NCBI GenBank assembly: GCA_963699055.1
Contig: CAVOTA010000002.1
Coordinates: 1,116,001 to 1,180,000, forward strand
From: Bog-756 sp963699055
GTDB lineage: Bacteria > Actinomycetota > Acidimicrobiia > Acidimicrobiales > RAAP-2
Direction: 5' to 3'
Length of the DNA: 64,000 nt
Numbering within the stretch: the first letter of the stretch is position 1; each line of letters begins with the position of its first letter. This document shows positions 1-8,800 of the stretch, piece by piece. The notes beneath the pieces were generated by a model. The model was not told the origin of the DNA. It worked only from the letters and a program-made list of their open reading frames with translations, and did no database searches. The position numbers and the translations under genes were made by a program.

Positions 1-1
1 G

Positions 2-283
2 GCGGAGTCGGCCGGGATGGCCCACGACTACACCGAGTGGCAGCTCGGCGGGGCGACGATCGGCGGGATGATGACGATGCCGGACGAGGTGCCGGCCGAG
101 GTGCCGTCCTACTGGCTCGCCTACTTCGGCACTGCCGACTGCGACGCCACCGTGGCCCGTGCGACCGCCGCCGGTGCCACGGTCGTGGTGCCGCCGACCG
201 ACATCCCGCCCGGGCGGTTCTCGGTCATGGCCGACCCCGGCGGGGCCACCTTCGCCGTCATCCGGCTGGCCCAGGCATCGTGA
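2..283 (+). CDS. VOC (glyoxalase-like) family protein, 3' part only
   Basis: The reading frame is open from the left edge, so the gene starts outside the window; 93 residues remain. The visible part is the C-terminal half of a vicinal-oxygen-chelate domain: WQLGGATIGGMM, then PSYWLAYFGTADCDATV, then GRFSVMADPGGATFAVIRL, the usual closing beta-alpha-beta-beta unit. Actinobacterial relatives have two such modules and are often annotated as glyoxalase or bleomycin-resistance-like proteins. The substrate cannot be told from this half. It ends 42 bp before the aminotransferase gene on the same strand, which appears to have its own promoter. Confidence 0.75.
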   Translation, partial: AESAGMAHDYTEWQLGGATIGGMMTMPDEVPAEVPSYWLAYFGTADCDATVARATAAGATVVVPPTDIPPGRFSVMADPGGATFAVIRLAQAS

Positions 284-312
284 CCGCCCGGGCCGGCAAC
301 GGTCGCCTCTAC

Positions 313-318
313 TACGCT
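313..318 (+). promoter_or_regulatory. -10 element of a leaderless promoter before the aminotransferase gene
   Basis: TACGCT fits the actinobacterial TANNNT -10 consensus and lies 7 nt before the GTG start at 326. Transcription would therefore begin at or next to the start codon. No Shine-Dalgarno sequence precedes this GTG, and the same arrangement recurs at other genes in the window. Confidence 0.55.
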
Positions 319-325
319 TACCGTC

Positions 326-1660
326 GTGGACACGCCTGAGATCAACCAATCACGTCGTATCGTCACCGAGCTGCCCGGTCCCCGGTCGCTGGAGCTCGAC
401 GCCCGCCGGCGGACGGCGGTGGCACCCGGGGTGAGCTCGGTCTTCCCGCTCTACATCGAGCGGGGCGCGGGGGCGATCCTGGTGGACGTCGACGGCAACT
501 CGTTGATCGACCTGGGCTCGGGGATCGCCGTCACCAGCGTCGGCCACGCCGCCCCGGCCGTCGTCGACGCCGTGCGCACCCAGGTCGGCGAGTTCGCCCA
601 CACCTGCTTCATGGTCAGCCCCTACGAGCAGTACGTGGCGGTGTGCGAGGCGCTGAACGCCCGCACGCCCGGCGACCACGAGAAGCGCAGCGCCCTGTTC
701 AACTCGGGGGCCGAGGCGGTCGAGAACGCCGTCAAGATCGCCCGCCACGTCACGGGCCGGCAGGGCGTCGTCGTCTTCGACCACGCGTACCACGGACGCA
801 CCAACCTGACCATGGCGCTGACCGCCAAGAACATGCCGTACCGCAACCGGTTCGGTCCGTTCGCCCCCGAGGTGTACCGGGTGGCCATGTCCTACCCCTA
901 CCGCGACCCCGAGGGCATGACGGGCGCCGAGGCCGCCGCCCGGGCCATCGAGCAGATCGAGCGGCAGGTCGGCGTGGACAACGCCGCCTGCGTGCTGATC
1001 GAGCCCATCCAGGGCGAGGGTGGGTTCATCGTGCCCGCGCCCGGGTTCCTGCCGGCCGTGGCCGAGTGGTGCCGGGCCAACGGCGTGCTGTTCGTCGCCG
1101 ACGAGATCCAGACGGGCTTCTGCCGGACGGGCGACTGGTTCGCCTGTGACGACGAGGGCGTCGTGCCCGACCTCATCACCACGGCCAAGGCGATGGCCGG
1201 CGGCATGCCGCTGGCCGCCGTCACCGGCCGGGCCGAGCTGATGGACGACGTGCACGTCGGCGGGCTCGGCGGCACCTACGGCGGCAACCCCGTGTCGTGC
1301 GTGGCCGCCCTCGCCTCCATCCGCACCATGGAGGACCAGGACCTGGCAGCGGCGGCCACCAAGATCGGCCACGTCATCGGCGACCGGTTCCGCGCCATGC
1401 AGGCCGACCACCCCGGGATCGGCGACGTCCGCGGCCGTGGCGCCATGATGGCCATGGAGCTGGTCCGCCCGGGCACCGTCGAGCCCGATGCCGACGCCGC
1501 CAGACGCATCGTCGCCGCCTGTCACCGGGCCGGGGTCATCACCCTCTCGTGCGGCAGCTACGGCAACGTCCTGCGCCTGCTGCCTCCGCTGGTGATCGAG
1601 CCCGAACTGCTCGACGACGGGCTCGGCGTCCTGGCGGACGCCGTCACCGCCGAGCTGTAG
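326..1660 (+). CDS. gabT: 4-aminobutyrate aminotransferase (class III, PLP)
   Basis: A 444-residue class III aminotransferase that moves the amino group of GABA or a similar omega-amino compound to 2-oxoglutarate in the cytoplasm. Visible landmarks are the N-terminal RRRTAVAPGVSSVFPLYIERG, the cofactor-binding NSGAEAVENAVKIAR, the aspartate of VLFVADEIQTGFCRTG, and the PLP lysine at about residue 288 in TTAKAMAGGMPLAAV. Length and these motifs fit GabT better than acetylornithine aminotransferase, but substrate is an inference. The start is GTG, chosen because TACGCT lies 7 nt upstream and there is no ribosome site, so the mRNA is probably leaderless. It runs convergently into the flavin monooxygenase gene with an 18-bp gap. 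An aldehyde dehydrogenase that could complete a GABA shunt lies 6 kb away and is not in the same operon. Confidence 0.88.
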   Translation: MDTPEINQSRRIVTELPGPRSLELDARRRTAVAPGVSSVFPLYIERGAGAILVDVDGNSLIDLGSGIAVTSVGHAAPAVVDAVRTQVGEFAHTCFMVSPYEQYVAVCEALNARTPGDHEKRSALFNSGAEAVENAVKIARHVTGRQGVVVFDHAYHGRTNLTMALTAKNMPYRNRFGPFAPEVYRVAMSYPYRDPEGMTGAEAAARAIEQIERQVGVDNAACVLIEPIQGEGGFIVPAPGFLPAVAEWCRANGVLFVADEIQTGFCRTGDWFACDDEGVVPDLITTAKAMAGGMPLAAVTGRAELMDDVHVGGLGGTYGGNPVSCVAALASIRTMEDQDLAAAATKIGHVIGDRFRAMQADHPGIGDVRGRGAMMAMELVRPGTVEPDADAARRIVAACHRAGVITLSCGSYGNVLRLLPPLVIEPELLDDGLGVLADAVTAEL

Positions 1661-1678
1661 CGGGGCCGACGGCAGCCC

Positions 1679-3181
1679 TCACCCGTAGACGAGGCAGCCG
1701 TCGTCGAGGTCGGCCGCCGGGAAGGCCTCCCGCTCGGCCCAGTAGTCCTGGCTGTGCTGCCACTCCGGCCGGTCGCCGCTGTGGGGCATCAGGTGCATCG
1801 AGCGCCGGAGGTAGCCCGGGTCGAAGTTGGCGGGGTCGATCCACGGTCCGAGCCGCATGTCGGCGTCCTCGGGGCGCAGCCGCGGGGTGACCGATCGCAC
1901 CCCCAGCTCGTCCATGTGGTCCAGGAGCCGGCAGGTGAACGCGGCCAGGAGGTCGGCCCGCAGGGTCCAGCTGGCGCGGAAGTAGCCGAACACCCACAGG
2001 AGGTTCGGCACGCCGGTGAACATGGCGCCGCGGTAGGTCACGGAGGTGGACAGGTCGATCTCCTCGCCGTCGACGGTGAACTCGATGCCGCCGAGCACGC
2101 TGAGCTGGAACCCGGTGGCGGTCACCACCACGTCGGCGTCGATCCGGTCCCCCGACGCCAGGACGACGCCTCCCTCGTCGAACGAGGCGATCTCGTCCGT
2201 CACCATGGTCGCCTTCCCCGACGAGATCCCGGCGAACAGGTCCCCGTCGGGCACGAAGGCCACCCGCTGGCGCCACGGGTCGTAGCGGGGGGTGAAGTGC
2301 CGGTCGACGTCGTAGTCCGGCGGCAGCAGCTCCGCCACCATGCGGATCAGCTCCGTCCTGACCAGCTCCGGCTCGTCCAGCGAGAGCTGGACCAGCTCGC
2401 GGAGGTCGGCGAGGTTCTTCCGGCGGACGATCTCGTGGACCCACTCGTCGGGCACCTCGAGCCCCCGCAGCAGGTCGGCCAGCTCGTTGGCGTTGGGGCC
2501 GGCGTAGAAGTAGGTGGGTGACCGCTGCAGCACGGTGACATGGGCGCAGGTGTCGGCGATCGCCGGCACCAGGGTCGCCGTCGTCGCCCCCGAGCCGATC
2601 ACCAGGACGTCCTTGCCGGACAGGTCGAGGTCCTCCGGCCAGGTCTGGGGGTGGACGACGGTTCCGGCGAACCGTTCCCGGCCCGGCCAGTCGGGCGTGT
2701 ACCCCTGGTCGAGGCGGTAGTACCCCTGGCACATCCACAGGAACCCGGCGGTCAGGCGGACGTGTTCGCCGGTGTCGGTGCGGGTGGCCTCGACGGTCCA
2801 GCGGGCGTCCCCGGACGACCAGGACGCCGAGTCGATGCGGTGGTGGTAGCGGATGTGGCGGGCGAGGTCGTGCTCCTCGAGCACCTCCCCCAGGTACGAC
2901 TGGATCTGCTCGGCGGTGGCGATCGGCGGGCCCACCCACGGGTGCCAGCCGTACCCGAACGTGTACAGGTCGCTGTCGGAGCGGATGCCCGGGTACCGGT
3001 GGACCAGCCAGGTGCCCCCGTAGCCTCCGAGCGCCTCCAGCACGGCGAAGCTCGTCCCCGGGCGCAGGGTCGACAGGTGGTACGCGGCGTCGATCCCCGA
3101 GATCCCGGCGCCGACCACCAGCACGTCGAGGTGTTCGACGGACGGGTCCGACACGGCGGCCTCTGCTTGCGTACGGGGCAT
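1679..3181 (-). CDS. flavin-containing monooxygenase, Baeyer-Villiger type
   Basis: A 500-residue cytoplasmic FAD/NADPH monooxygenase. The N-terminal FAD-binding fold is VVGAGISGIDAAYHL, followed by the GGYGGTW and YPGIRSD segments typical of this group. The second nucleotide fold is VLVIGSGATTATLVPAIA. Between them is FAGTVVHPQTWP, an exact match to the FxGxxxHxxxWP fingerprint of Baeyer-Villiger and related class B monooxygenases, which oxidise ketones to esters or attack heteroatoms. The start at 3181 follows a GGAGGG ribosome site; an in-frame ATG six codons upstream overlaps that site and is less likely. Substrate is unknown. The three leftward genes at 1.7-4.7 kb look independently transcribed. 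Confidence 0.85.
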   Translation of the reverse strand: MPRTQAEAAVSDPSVEHLDVLVVGAGISGIDAAYHLSTLRPGTSFAVLEALGGYGGTWLVHRYPGIRSDSDLYTFGYGWHPWVGPPIATAEQIQSYLGEVLEEHDLARHIRYHHRIDSASWSSGDARWTVEATRTDTGEHVRLTAGFLWMCQGYYRLDQGYTPDWPGRERFAGTVVHPQTWPEDLDLSGKDVLVIGSGATTATLVPAIADTCAHVTVLQRSPTYFYAGPNANELADLLRGLEVPDEWVHEIVRRKNLADLRELVQLSLDEPELVRTELIRMVAELLPPDYDVDRHFTPRYDPWRQRVAFVPDGDLFAGISSGKATMVTDEIASFDEGGVVLASGDRIDADVVVTATGFQLSVLGGIEFTVDGEEIDLSTSVTYRGAMFTGVPNLLWVFGYFRASWTLRADLLAAFTCRLLDHMDELGVRSVTPRLRPEDADMRLGPWIDPANFDPGYLRRSMHLMPHSGDRPEWQHSQDYWAEREAFPAADLDDGCLVYG

Positions 3182-3307
3182 GGGCGCGACTCCCTCCATT
3201 CAGGTGTCCCCGTCAGCCCCCGGAGCACGGCACTTGCGGACCCGACCGTAGTGCGTCGGCACCGGGTCGGTGGGCTCCAAGGTGACGCCGCCGGACCGTC
3301 GGGCGGA

Positions 3308-3916
3308 CTACCGGGGCAGTCGGGGGGTGGAGGTGGCCCGCAGCGAGGCCAGACCGGCGTCGAGCAGCGTGAGCTCGCGGCCGGCGTCCTCGGTCAGGTC
3401 CCGCACCCGCATGCCGTTGGCCTCGCCGGCCGAGGCCACCGCGGCCTGCTGGACGTCGTCGGCGGCCCGGATGACCTCCACCACCTGGTCGCGGAGGGCG
3501 GCGGGAACCGGTGCGGACGGGTCGACCCGCAGCACCTGGTCGAGGTCGGTGGCGGCGGCCTGGAGGCGCCGGCACAACGACGGCAGCTCGGCGGTGGGCG
3601 CCCGGAGCGAGTCGGCGGCCCGCACGGCGGACACCGCCCGGTCGACCGAGCGCCACAGCTCCTTGCGGACCCGGGTCGACGACCAGGACGCCAGGTCGGC
3701 CGCCGTGGCCGGGGTACCGGCCCGGTTCCACCGGTTGGACGCCGCCGCCTCCCACACCGCCGACGCGCCGATGACCGCACCGTGGGAGCGCAGGGCCCGC
3801 AGGCGGCGGCGGGCGTACCGCCACAGCAGGTACCCACCGCCCAGGGCGGCGAGTGCCGCCAGACCCGTCACCAGCACGGCACCGAGGGCGAGCGACTCCA
3901 GGATCGAGGCGGCCAT
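3308..3916 (-). CDS. membrane-anchored protein of unknown function
   Basis: About 202 residues. I do not recognise the family. The N-terminus has one hydrophobic segment (roughly residues 5-30, rich in Ala, Leu and Gly) followed by YARRRLRALRSHG, so the rest is predicted to lie in the cytoplasm. The body is alpha-helical, rich in Ala, Arg, Asp and Leu, without Cys clusters or a catalytic motif. The start at 3916 is preferred over the ATG at 3925 because TAGGAT (3924-3929, minus strand) lies 7 nt upstream and would overlap the earlier ATG. It is followed by the flavin monooxygenase gene on the same strand. Confidence 0.6.
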   Translation of the reverse strand: MAASILESLALGAVLVTGLAALAALGGGYLLWRYARRRLRALRSHGAVIGASAVWEAAASNRWNRAGTPATAADLASWSSTRVRKELWRSVDRAVSAVRAADSLRAPTAELPSLCRRLQAAATDLDQVLRVDPSAPVPAALRDQVVEVIRAADDVQQAAVASAGEANGMRVRDLTEDAGRELTLLDAGLASLRATSTPRLPR

Positions 3917-3970
3917 GACGCCCATCCTACGGCGGGTCCCCCGGGAGCGGGCATCCCCCCGGAGCAGGCG

Positions 3971-4744
3971 TCACCCGGCCGGCTCCAGCACCTGGTCGAC
4001 CAGCCGTTCCAGCACCCCGGCGGGCACCCCGGCCCCGAGGGCCCACGATCGGGCGCCGCCGTGGCGTGCCGCCAGTCCGTCGAGGAACCCCTCCATGGTG
4101 GGCGCCTCGACCGAGTAGCGCGACGGTGGCACCTTCGCCATCCGCTCGGCGAACTCCGGGTCGGCCTGCCACCGTTCCAGGATGAGGCGCAGCCGCTCCG
4201 CGGTGATCACGTAGTCGGCCACGATGACCTCGCGGTCGACCCCGGCCAGCTCGAGCACCAGTGCGGCGAGCACGCCCGTCCGGTCCTTGCCCGCCGCGCA
4301 GTGGAACACCAGCGGGTACCGGTCGGCGTCGGCCAGCAGGGTGAGGGCCCCGACCAGCGAGTCACGGCCCACGTCGAGGTACCAGAGGTAGCGCTCGGCC
4401 AGGTCGTCGCCGGGCGGGGCCGGAGCGGCCAGGGACTCGGCGTCGGCCGTCACCGTCCCCTGCACCCCTTCCCGGACCACGGCCAGGTGGTGGAAGTCGA
4501 CCGGCTCGGGCCCGAGCGGGCCCCGGCCGGAGCGGTGGAGCTCCCGCTCCGTCCGCAGGTCGACGACGGTGCGGAGCCCGAGCTCGCGGAGTAGGGCCAC
4601 GTCCCCCGCCGTCAGCTCGTGGAGGGCGTCGCTCCGGAACAGGCGGCCCCACCGGGTGTGGCGACCGTCGTGTCCCGGGTAGCCGCCGAGATCACGGAAG
4701 TTGAAGGAACCCTGGAGCGGAACGAGTCGGGAGGGGGCGTCCAT
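3971..4744 (-). CDS. tyrosine-protein phosphatase, PtpB / Y_phosphatase3 family
   Basis: A 257-residue protein phosphatase. It opens with FNFRDLGGYP, typical of the family, then RWGRLFRSDAL and GLRTVVDLRTERE. The catalytic P-loop HCAAGKDRTG places the nucleophilic cysteine near residue 149 and the phosphate-binding arginine near 155 (CX5R). A long helical segment follows (YVITAERLRLILERW). Mycobacterium tuberculosis PtpB has the same overall arrangement; members act on phosphotyrosine and sometimes phosphoserine or phosphoinositides, and the natural substrate here is unknown. No signal peptide. The gene is divergent from the MMPL exporter, with 207 bp between them. Confidence 0.85.
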   Translation of the reverse strand: MDAPSRLVPLQGSFNFRDLGGYPGHDGRHTRWGRLFRSDALHELTAGDVALLRELGLRTVVDLRTERELHRSGRGPLGPEPVDFHHLAVVREGVQGTVTADAESLAAPAPPGDDLAERYLWYLDVGRDSLVGALTLLADADRYPLVFHCAAGKDRTGVLAALVLELAGVDREVIVADYVITAERLRLILERWQADPEFAERMAKVPPSRYSVEAPTMEGFLDGLAARHGGARSWALGAGVPAGVLERLVDQVLEPAG

Positions 4745-4951
4745 GGACCCATCATGGCCGGTCGGGGGCCCGTCCCGGTCCTGTGGCCGGATGGAATCCG
4801 CCGGTGCGCGGACACGGGCCCGGGATGAGAGACAATGGGTGGTCCTCGGACGGGTTGCGCCCACCTCCCCCGGTAGCCACCCACCACCTCCGCCAGGGTG
4901 GCCGACGGTCGCCACCACCCTCGCTCGCGTCGAACAGGAGTCCCCGATCCC

Positions 4952-7168
4952 ATGAAGTCCCTCGCCACCTGGTGCGTCCGCCACCGGGTCACCGTCGTCG
5001 TGCTCTGGCTGATCGCCCTCGTCGGGATGACCGTGCTGTCCCAGTCGATCGGCACCGCGTACTCGAACAGCTTCTCCCTCCCCCACACCGAGTCGACCCA
5101 GGCCCTCGACCTGCTCCAGGCGGCCGCGCCGCGTCAGGCCGGCGACCAGGAGCGCATCGTGTTCCACACGACCGACGGGACACCGGTAACGGACCCCTCG
5201 GTCATGGACCCGATCGACGCCATGATCGCCAAGGTCGAGCAGCTCCCCCACGTCACCGTGGTGACCAGCCCGTACACACCGCCCGGGGCGCGCCAGATCA
5301 GCGCCGACAAGCAGACCGCCTACGTCAACGTCACCTTCGACGTGCAGCCGCAGAACTACTCGACACCGCAGTCCAAGGCGTTCGTCGAGACCGCGACCTC
5401 CGCCCAGGGGCCGCACCTCGAGGTGGCCGTATCGGGCCAGATCGCCGAGCAGGCCGACCGCCAGTCCTTCGGGGGCACCGGGCTCGGCATCCTGCTGGCC
5501 GCCATCGTGCTGCTCCTGGTGTTCGGGTCGCTGTTCGCCATGGCCCTGCCGATCCTGTCGGCGATGGCGTCCCTCGGAACCGCGATCGGCGTCATCGGGT
5601 TGCTGAGCAACGAGCTCAAGATGCCCGAGTTCTCGACGACGCTGGTCCTGCTGATCGGTCTCGGGGTCGGCGTCGACTACGCGCTCTTCATCGTGACCCG
5701 GCACCGCCAGGGGCTCATCGCCGGTGGTTCCGTCGAGTCGTCGGTGGTCCAGGCGGTCAACACCTCGGGCCGCGCCGTGCTGTTCGCCGGGATCATCGTC
5801 TGCATCGCCCTGCTGGGGATGTTCGCCCTCGGGGTGACGTTCCTCTACGGCCTGGCCGTGGCGGCATCGATCGGCGTGGCCTTCACCATGATCGCCGCCC
5901 TGACGCTGCTCCCGGCCCTGCTGAGCTTCATCGGTCCCCGGGTGCTGAGCCGCAAGCAGAAGCGCGAGCTGGCCACCAACGGCCCCCGGGTGGTCGGTGC
6001 GGGCACCAAGGGCTTCTGGCCGAACTGGGCCGACTTCATCCAGCGTCGTCCGATCGTCCCGGCCGTGATCGCCCTGGCCATCGTGGGCATCATCGCCATG
6101 CCCTTCTTCTCGCTGCGACTGGGCAACTCCGACCAGGGCAACGACCCGACCTACACGACCACCCGCCAGGCTTACGATCTGCTGTCGGCCGGGTTCGGGC
6201 CCGGGTTCAACGGGCCGCTCCAACTGGTCGCCGCCGAGAACGGCCAGATCGACACCGCCACCCTCGACCAGCTGGCGGCCGAGGTGGCGAAGCAGCCCGA
6301 CGTGGCCGCCGTGGTGCCTCCCGTGGTCCTGGTGGCGCACGACGGCCAGCAGGTGGCGCTCATCAACGTGTTCCCGGATTCGTCGCCCCAGGCATCGGCG
6401 ACGACCGACCTGATCGACCATCTCCGCACGACGACGATACCGTCGGTCACCGCCGGGACCGGGGTGACCGTCTACGTCGGCGGCACCACCGCCATCTTCG
6501 CCGACTTCGCCAAGGTGCTGTCGTCGAAACTGCCCCTGTTCATCGGCCTGGTGGTGTCGCTGTCGTTCATCCTCCTGGCCATCGTCTTCCGCAGCCTGGT
6601 CATCCCGGCCACCGCCGCCGTCATGAACCTCCTGTCGATCGCGGCCGCCTTCGGGATCCTCGTCGCCGTCTTCCAGTGGGGTTGGGCGGGGTCGGTGTTC
6701 CAGGTGAACCAGGTCGGCCCGATCGAGGCGTTCCTGCCCGTGATGATGTTCGCCATCCTGTTCGGGTTGTCGATGGACTACGAGGTCTTCCTGATCACCC
6801 GGATCCAGGAGGAGTACCTGAAATCCGGGGACAACCGGACGGCCGTGCGCAACGGGCTGGCCGCAACCGGCAAGACGATCACCGCGGCCGCCCTCATCAT
6901 GATCCTGGTCTTCGGGGCGTTCATCCTGGGTGGCATCCGGGTCATCAAGGAATTCGGCCTCGGCCTGGCCGGTGGGATCGCCGTCGACGCCGTCGTCATC
7001 CGCATGGCCGTGGTCCCCGCCGTGATGCTGCTGCTGGGCAAGTCGAACTGGTGGTTCCCCACGTGGCTCGACCGGATCCTCCCGCGCGTGACCGTGGACC
7101 CCGACCTGCCCGAGGACCAGACGCCACCGTCGCCCCCGGCGCCGGCCGAGGAGCCGGTCCCGGTCTGA
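4952..7168 (+). CDS. MMPL/RND family membrane exporter
   Basis: A 738-residue integral membrane protein of the MMPL branch of the RND superfamily, which exports lipids or hydrophobic compounds using the proton gradient. It is an internal duplication: each half has one transmembrane helix, a large extracytoplasmic domain, then five helices. The halves carry the diagnostic motifs LLIGLGVGVDYALFIVTRHR near residue 233 and ILFGLSMDYEVFLITR near residue 604. The C-terminal tail is short, acidic and proline-rich. The start is ATG 4952, after AGGAG at 4936-4940; an in-frame ATG at 4898 would add 18 non-hydrophobic residues and is rejected. No membrane-fusion or lipid-synthesis partner is adjacent, so the cargo cannot be named. 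Confidence 0.88.
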   Translation: MKSLATWCVRHRVTVVVLWLIALVGMTVLSQSIGTAYSNSFSLPHTESTQALDLLQAAAPRQAGDQERIVFHTTDGTPVTDPSVMDPIDAMIAKVEQLPHVTVVTSPYTPPGARQISADKQTAYVNVTFDVQPQNYSTPQSKAFVETATSAQGPHLEVAVSGQIAEQADRQSFGGTGLGILLAAIVLLLVFGSLFAMALPILSAMASLGTAIGVIGLLSNELKMPEFSTTLVLLIGLGVGVDYALFIVTRHRQGLIAGGSVESSVVQAVNTSGRAVLFAGIIVCIALLGMFALGVTFLYGLAVAASIGVAFTMIAALTLLPALLSFIGPRVLSRKQKRELATNGPRVVGAGTKGFWPNWADFIQRRPIVPAVIALAIVGIIAMPFFSLRLGNSDQGNDPTYTTTRQAYDLLSAGFGPGFNGPLQLVAAENGQIDTATLDQLAAEVAKQPDVAAVVPPVVLVAHDGQQVALINVFPDSSPQASATTDLIDHLRTTTIPSVTAGTGVTVYVGGTTAIFADFAKVLSSKLPLFIGLVVSLSFILLAIVFRSLVIPATAAVMNLLSIAAAFGILVAVFQWGWAGSVFQVNQVGPIEAFLPVMMFAILFGLSMDYEVFLITRIQEEYLKSGDNRTAVRNGLAATGKTITAAALIMILVFGAFILGGIRVIKEFGLGLAGGIAVDAVVIRMAVVPAVMLLLGKSNWWFPTWLDRILPRVTVDPDLPEDQTPPSPPAPAEEPVPV

Positions 7169-7257
7169 CCCGGCCGGCCCCGGTCGTCGGGTCCGGGGAC
7201 CCCCGAGGCGCAACACCTCTCGCAGATCGGCACGGGACAGCACCGGGGCCCCAGGGG

Positions 7258-7263
7258 TAACGT
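7258..7263 (+). promoter_or_regulatory. possible -10 element for the aldehyde dehydrogenase gene
   Basis: TAACGT matches TANNNT and would start transcription about 30 nt before the ATG at 7299. Unlike many genes here, this one would have a short leader with a GGGGGA ribosome site. There is no clear -35 element. Confidence 0.35.
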
Positions 7264-7298
7264 CGCGTCAGGAACCGAGCGCACCCTGGGGGATCACC

Positions 7299-8747
7299 AT
7301 GTCCGATTTCGTCATGACCATCGGCGGGGACTCCGTACCCGCCGCCGACTCCTTCGGGGTCGTCAACCCCGCCACCGGGGACGTGTTCGCCCACGCACCG
7401 GAGTGCACCCGCGACCAGCTCGACGCGGCGTTCGACTCGGCGGCCAAGGCCCAACGGGACTGGAAGCTCGACGAGTCGGCCCGGCGGTCCACACTGCTGG
7501 CCATGGCCGACGCCCTCATGGGCGCCGCCGGTGAGCTGGCACCCATCCTGACGGCCGAGCAGGGCAAGCCACTGGCCGACGCCAACATCGAGGTGATCGC
7601 GTCGGCCATGTGGTGCCAGTACTTCGCCGCCCTCGAGACACCGCCCCAGGTGATCCAGGACGACGACCAGGCCCTCGTCCAGGTGGTCCGGCGCCCGATC
7701 GGCGTCGTGGCCGCCATCACTCCGTGGAACTTCCCGCTGACCCTTGCCTTCTGGAAGATCGCCCCGGCGCTGCTGGCCGGCAACACCATGGTCCTCAAGC
7801 CGTCGCCCTACACGCCGCTCACCACCTTGAAGGTGGCGGAGATCCTGCGGGACGTCACGCCCCCCGGTGTGGTCAACACCGTCAGCGGCGGGGACCGGCT
7901 GGGCGCATGGATGACCGGCCACCCGGTGCCGCGCAAGGTGAGCTTCACCGGTTCGGTGGAGACGGGCAAGCTCGTCGCCCAGTCGGCGGCCCCCGACCTT
8001 AAGCGGGTGACCCTGGAGCTCGGCGGAAACGACCCGGCCATCGTGCTCGACGACGCCGACCCGGCCAAGGTGAGCCGGGCGATCTTCGCCGCGGCCTTCG
8101 CCAACAACGGGCAGGTGTGCTCGGCCGTCAAGCGGGTCTACGTGCCCGAAGCGCTGTACGACGCGGTGGTGAGCGGCATCACGGCGGAGGCCGCCGCCGT
8201 CACGGTCGGCGACGGCACCCAGCCCGACACCAGGCTCGGTCCGATCAACAACGCGCCGCAGTACGAACGGGTCAAGGAGCTCGTGGCCGACGCGCTCGCC
8301 CACGGGGCGACGGCCACCACCGGTGGCAAGGCCATGGACCGGCCCGGCTACTTCTTCGAGCCGACCATCCTGACCGACGTCACCGACGGGACCCGCATCG
8401 TCGACGAGGAGCAGTTCGGGCCCGCCCTGCCGGTGATCCCGTACCGCGACATCGACGACGTGGTCGAGCGGGCCAACGCCACCCACTTCGGCCTGTCCGG
8501 CTCGGTGTGGGGTGGCGACCTCGACCGGGCGGCCTCGGTGGCCGACCGGCTCGAGTGCGGCACCACGTGGGTCAACAACCACCTGGCCCTGGCCCCGAAC
8601 CAGCCCTTCGGCGGCTTCAAGTGGAGTGGCATCGGCTCCGAGAACGGTCCCTGGGGCCTGTCCGAGTTCACCGAGGTCCAGGCCGTCTACCGCGCCAAGG
8701 AAGGCACCGACGGTCTGAACCTCTCCACCGGGGGCATCTACTCGTAG
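7299..8747 (+). CDS. NAD(P)-dependent aldehyde dehydrogenase
   Basis: A 482-residue cytoplasmic aldehyde dehydrogenase that oxidises an aldehyde to the acid. The key features are intact: PWNFPLTL and KPSPYTPL in the cofactor fold, FTGSVETGK, the general-base glutamate at about residue 240 in LELGGNDPAIV, and the catalytic cysteine at about residue 274 in NNGQVCSAVKR. The C-terminal substrate region includes PFGGFKWSGIGSENG. A class specific for succinate semialdehyde, betaine or a bulky aldehyde cannot be chosen by reading alone. It is probably the first gene of a short unit with the downstream esterase. Confidence 0.88.
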   Translation: MSDFVMTIGGDSVPAADSFGVVNPATGDVFAHAPECTRDQLDAAFDSAAKAQRDWKLDESARRSTLLAMADALMGAAGELAPILTAEQGKPLADANIEVIASAMWCQYFAALETPPQVIQDDDQALVQVVRRPIGVVAAITPWNFPLTLAFWKIAPALLAGNTMVLKPSPYTPLTTLKVAEILRDVTPPGVVNTVSGGDRLGAWMTGHPVPRKVSFTGSVETGKLVAQSAAPDLKRVTLELGGNDPAIVLDDADPAKVSRAIFAAAFANNGQVCSAVKRVYVPEALYDAVVSGITAEAAAVTVGDGTQPDTRLGPINNAPQYERVKELVADALAHGATATTGGKAMDRPGYFFEPTILTDVTDGTRIVDEEQFGPALPVIPYRDIDDVVERANATHFGLSGSVWGGDLDRAASVADRLECGTTWVNNHLALAPNQPFGGFKWSGIGSENGPWGLSEFTEVQAVYRAKEGTDGLNLSTGGIYS

Positions 8748-8800
8748 CCGGCCCCGTCCGCCGCCGGCGCGGACCTGCACCCGCGCCGGTCGCCCTCGTC

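Noticed and set aside
3971..7243. A 1090-codon leftward open frame across the MMPL gene
   Set aside because: Only its last 257 codons encode a real protein (the PtpB-like phosphatase). The rest is antisense to the MMPL transporter, is His/Asp/Gly/Arg-rich and has no domain; it is a high-GC artefact.
326..8747. A GABA shunt operon (aminotransferase plus aldehyde dehydrogenase)
   Set aside because: The two genes are 5.6 kb apart with leftward genes between and separate promoters; the dehydrogenase cannot be assigned to succinate semialdehyde from motifs.
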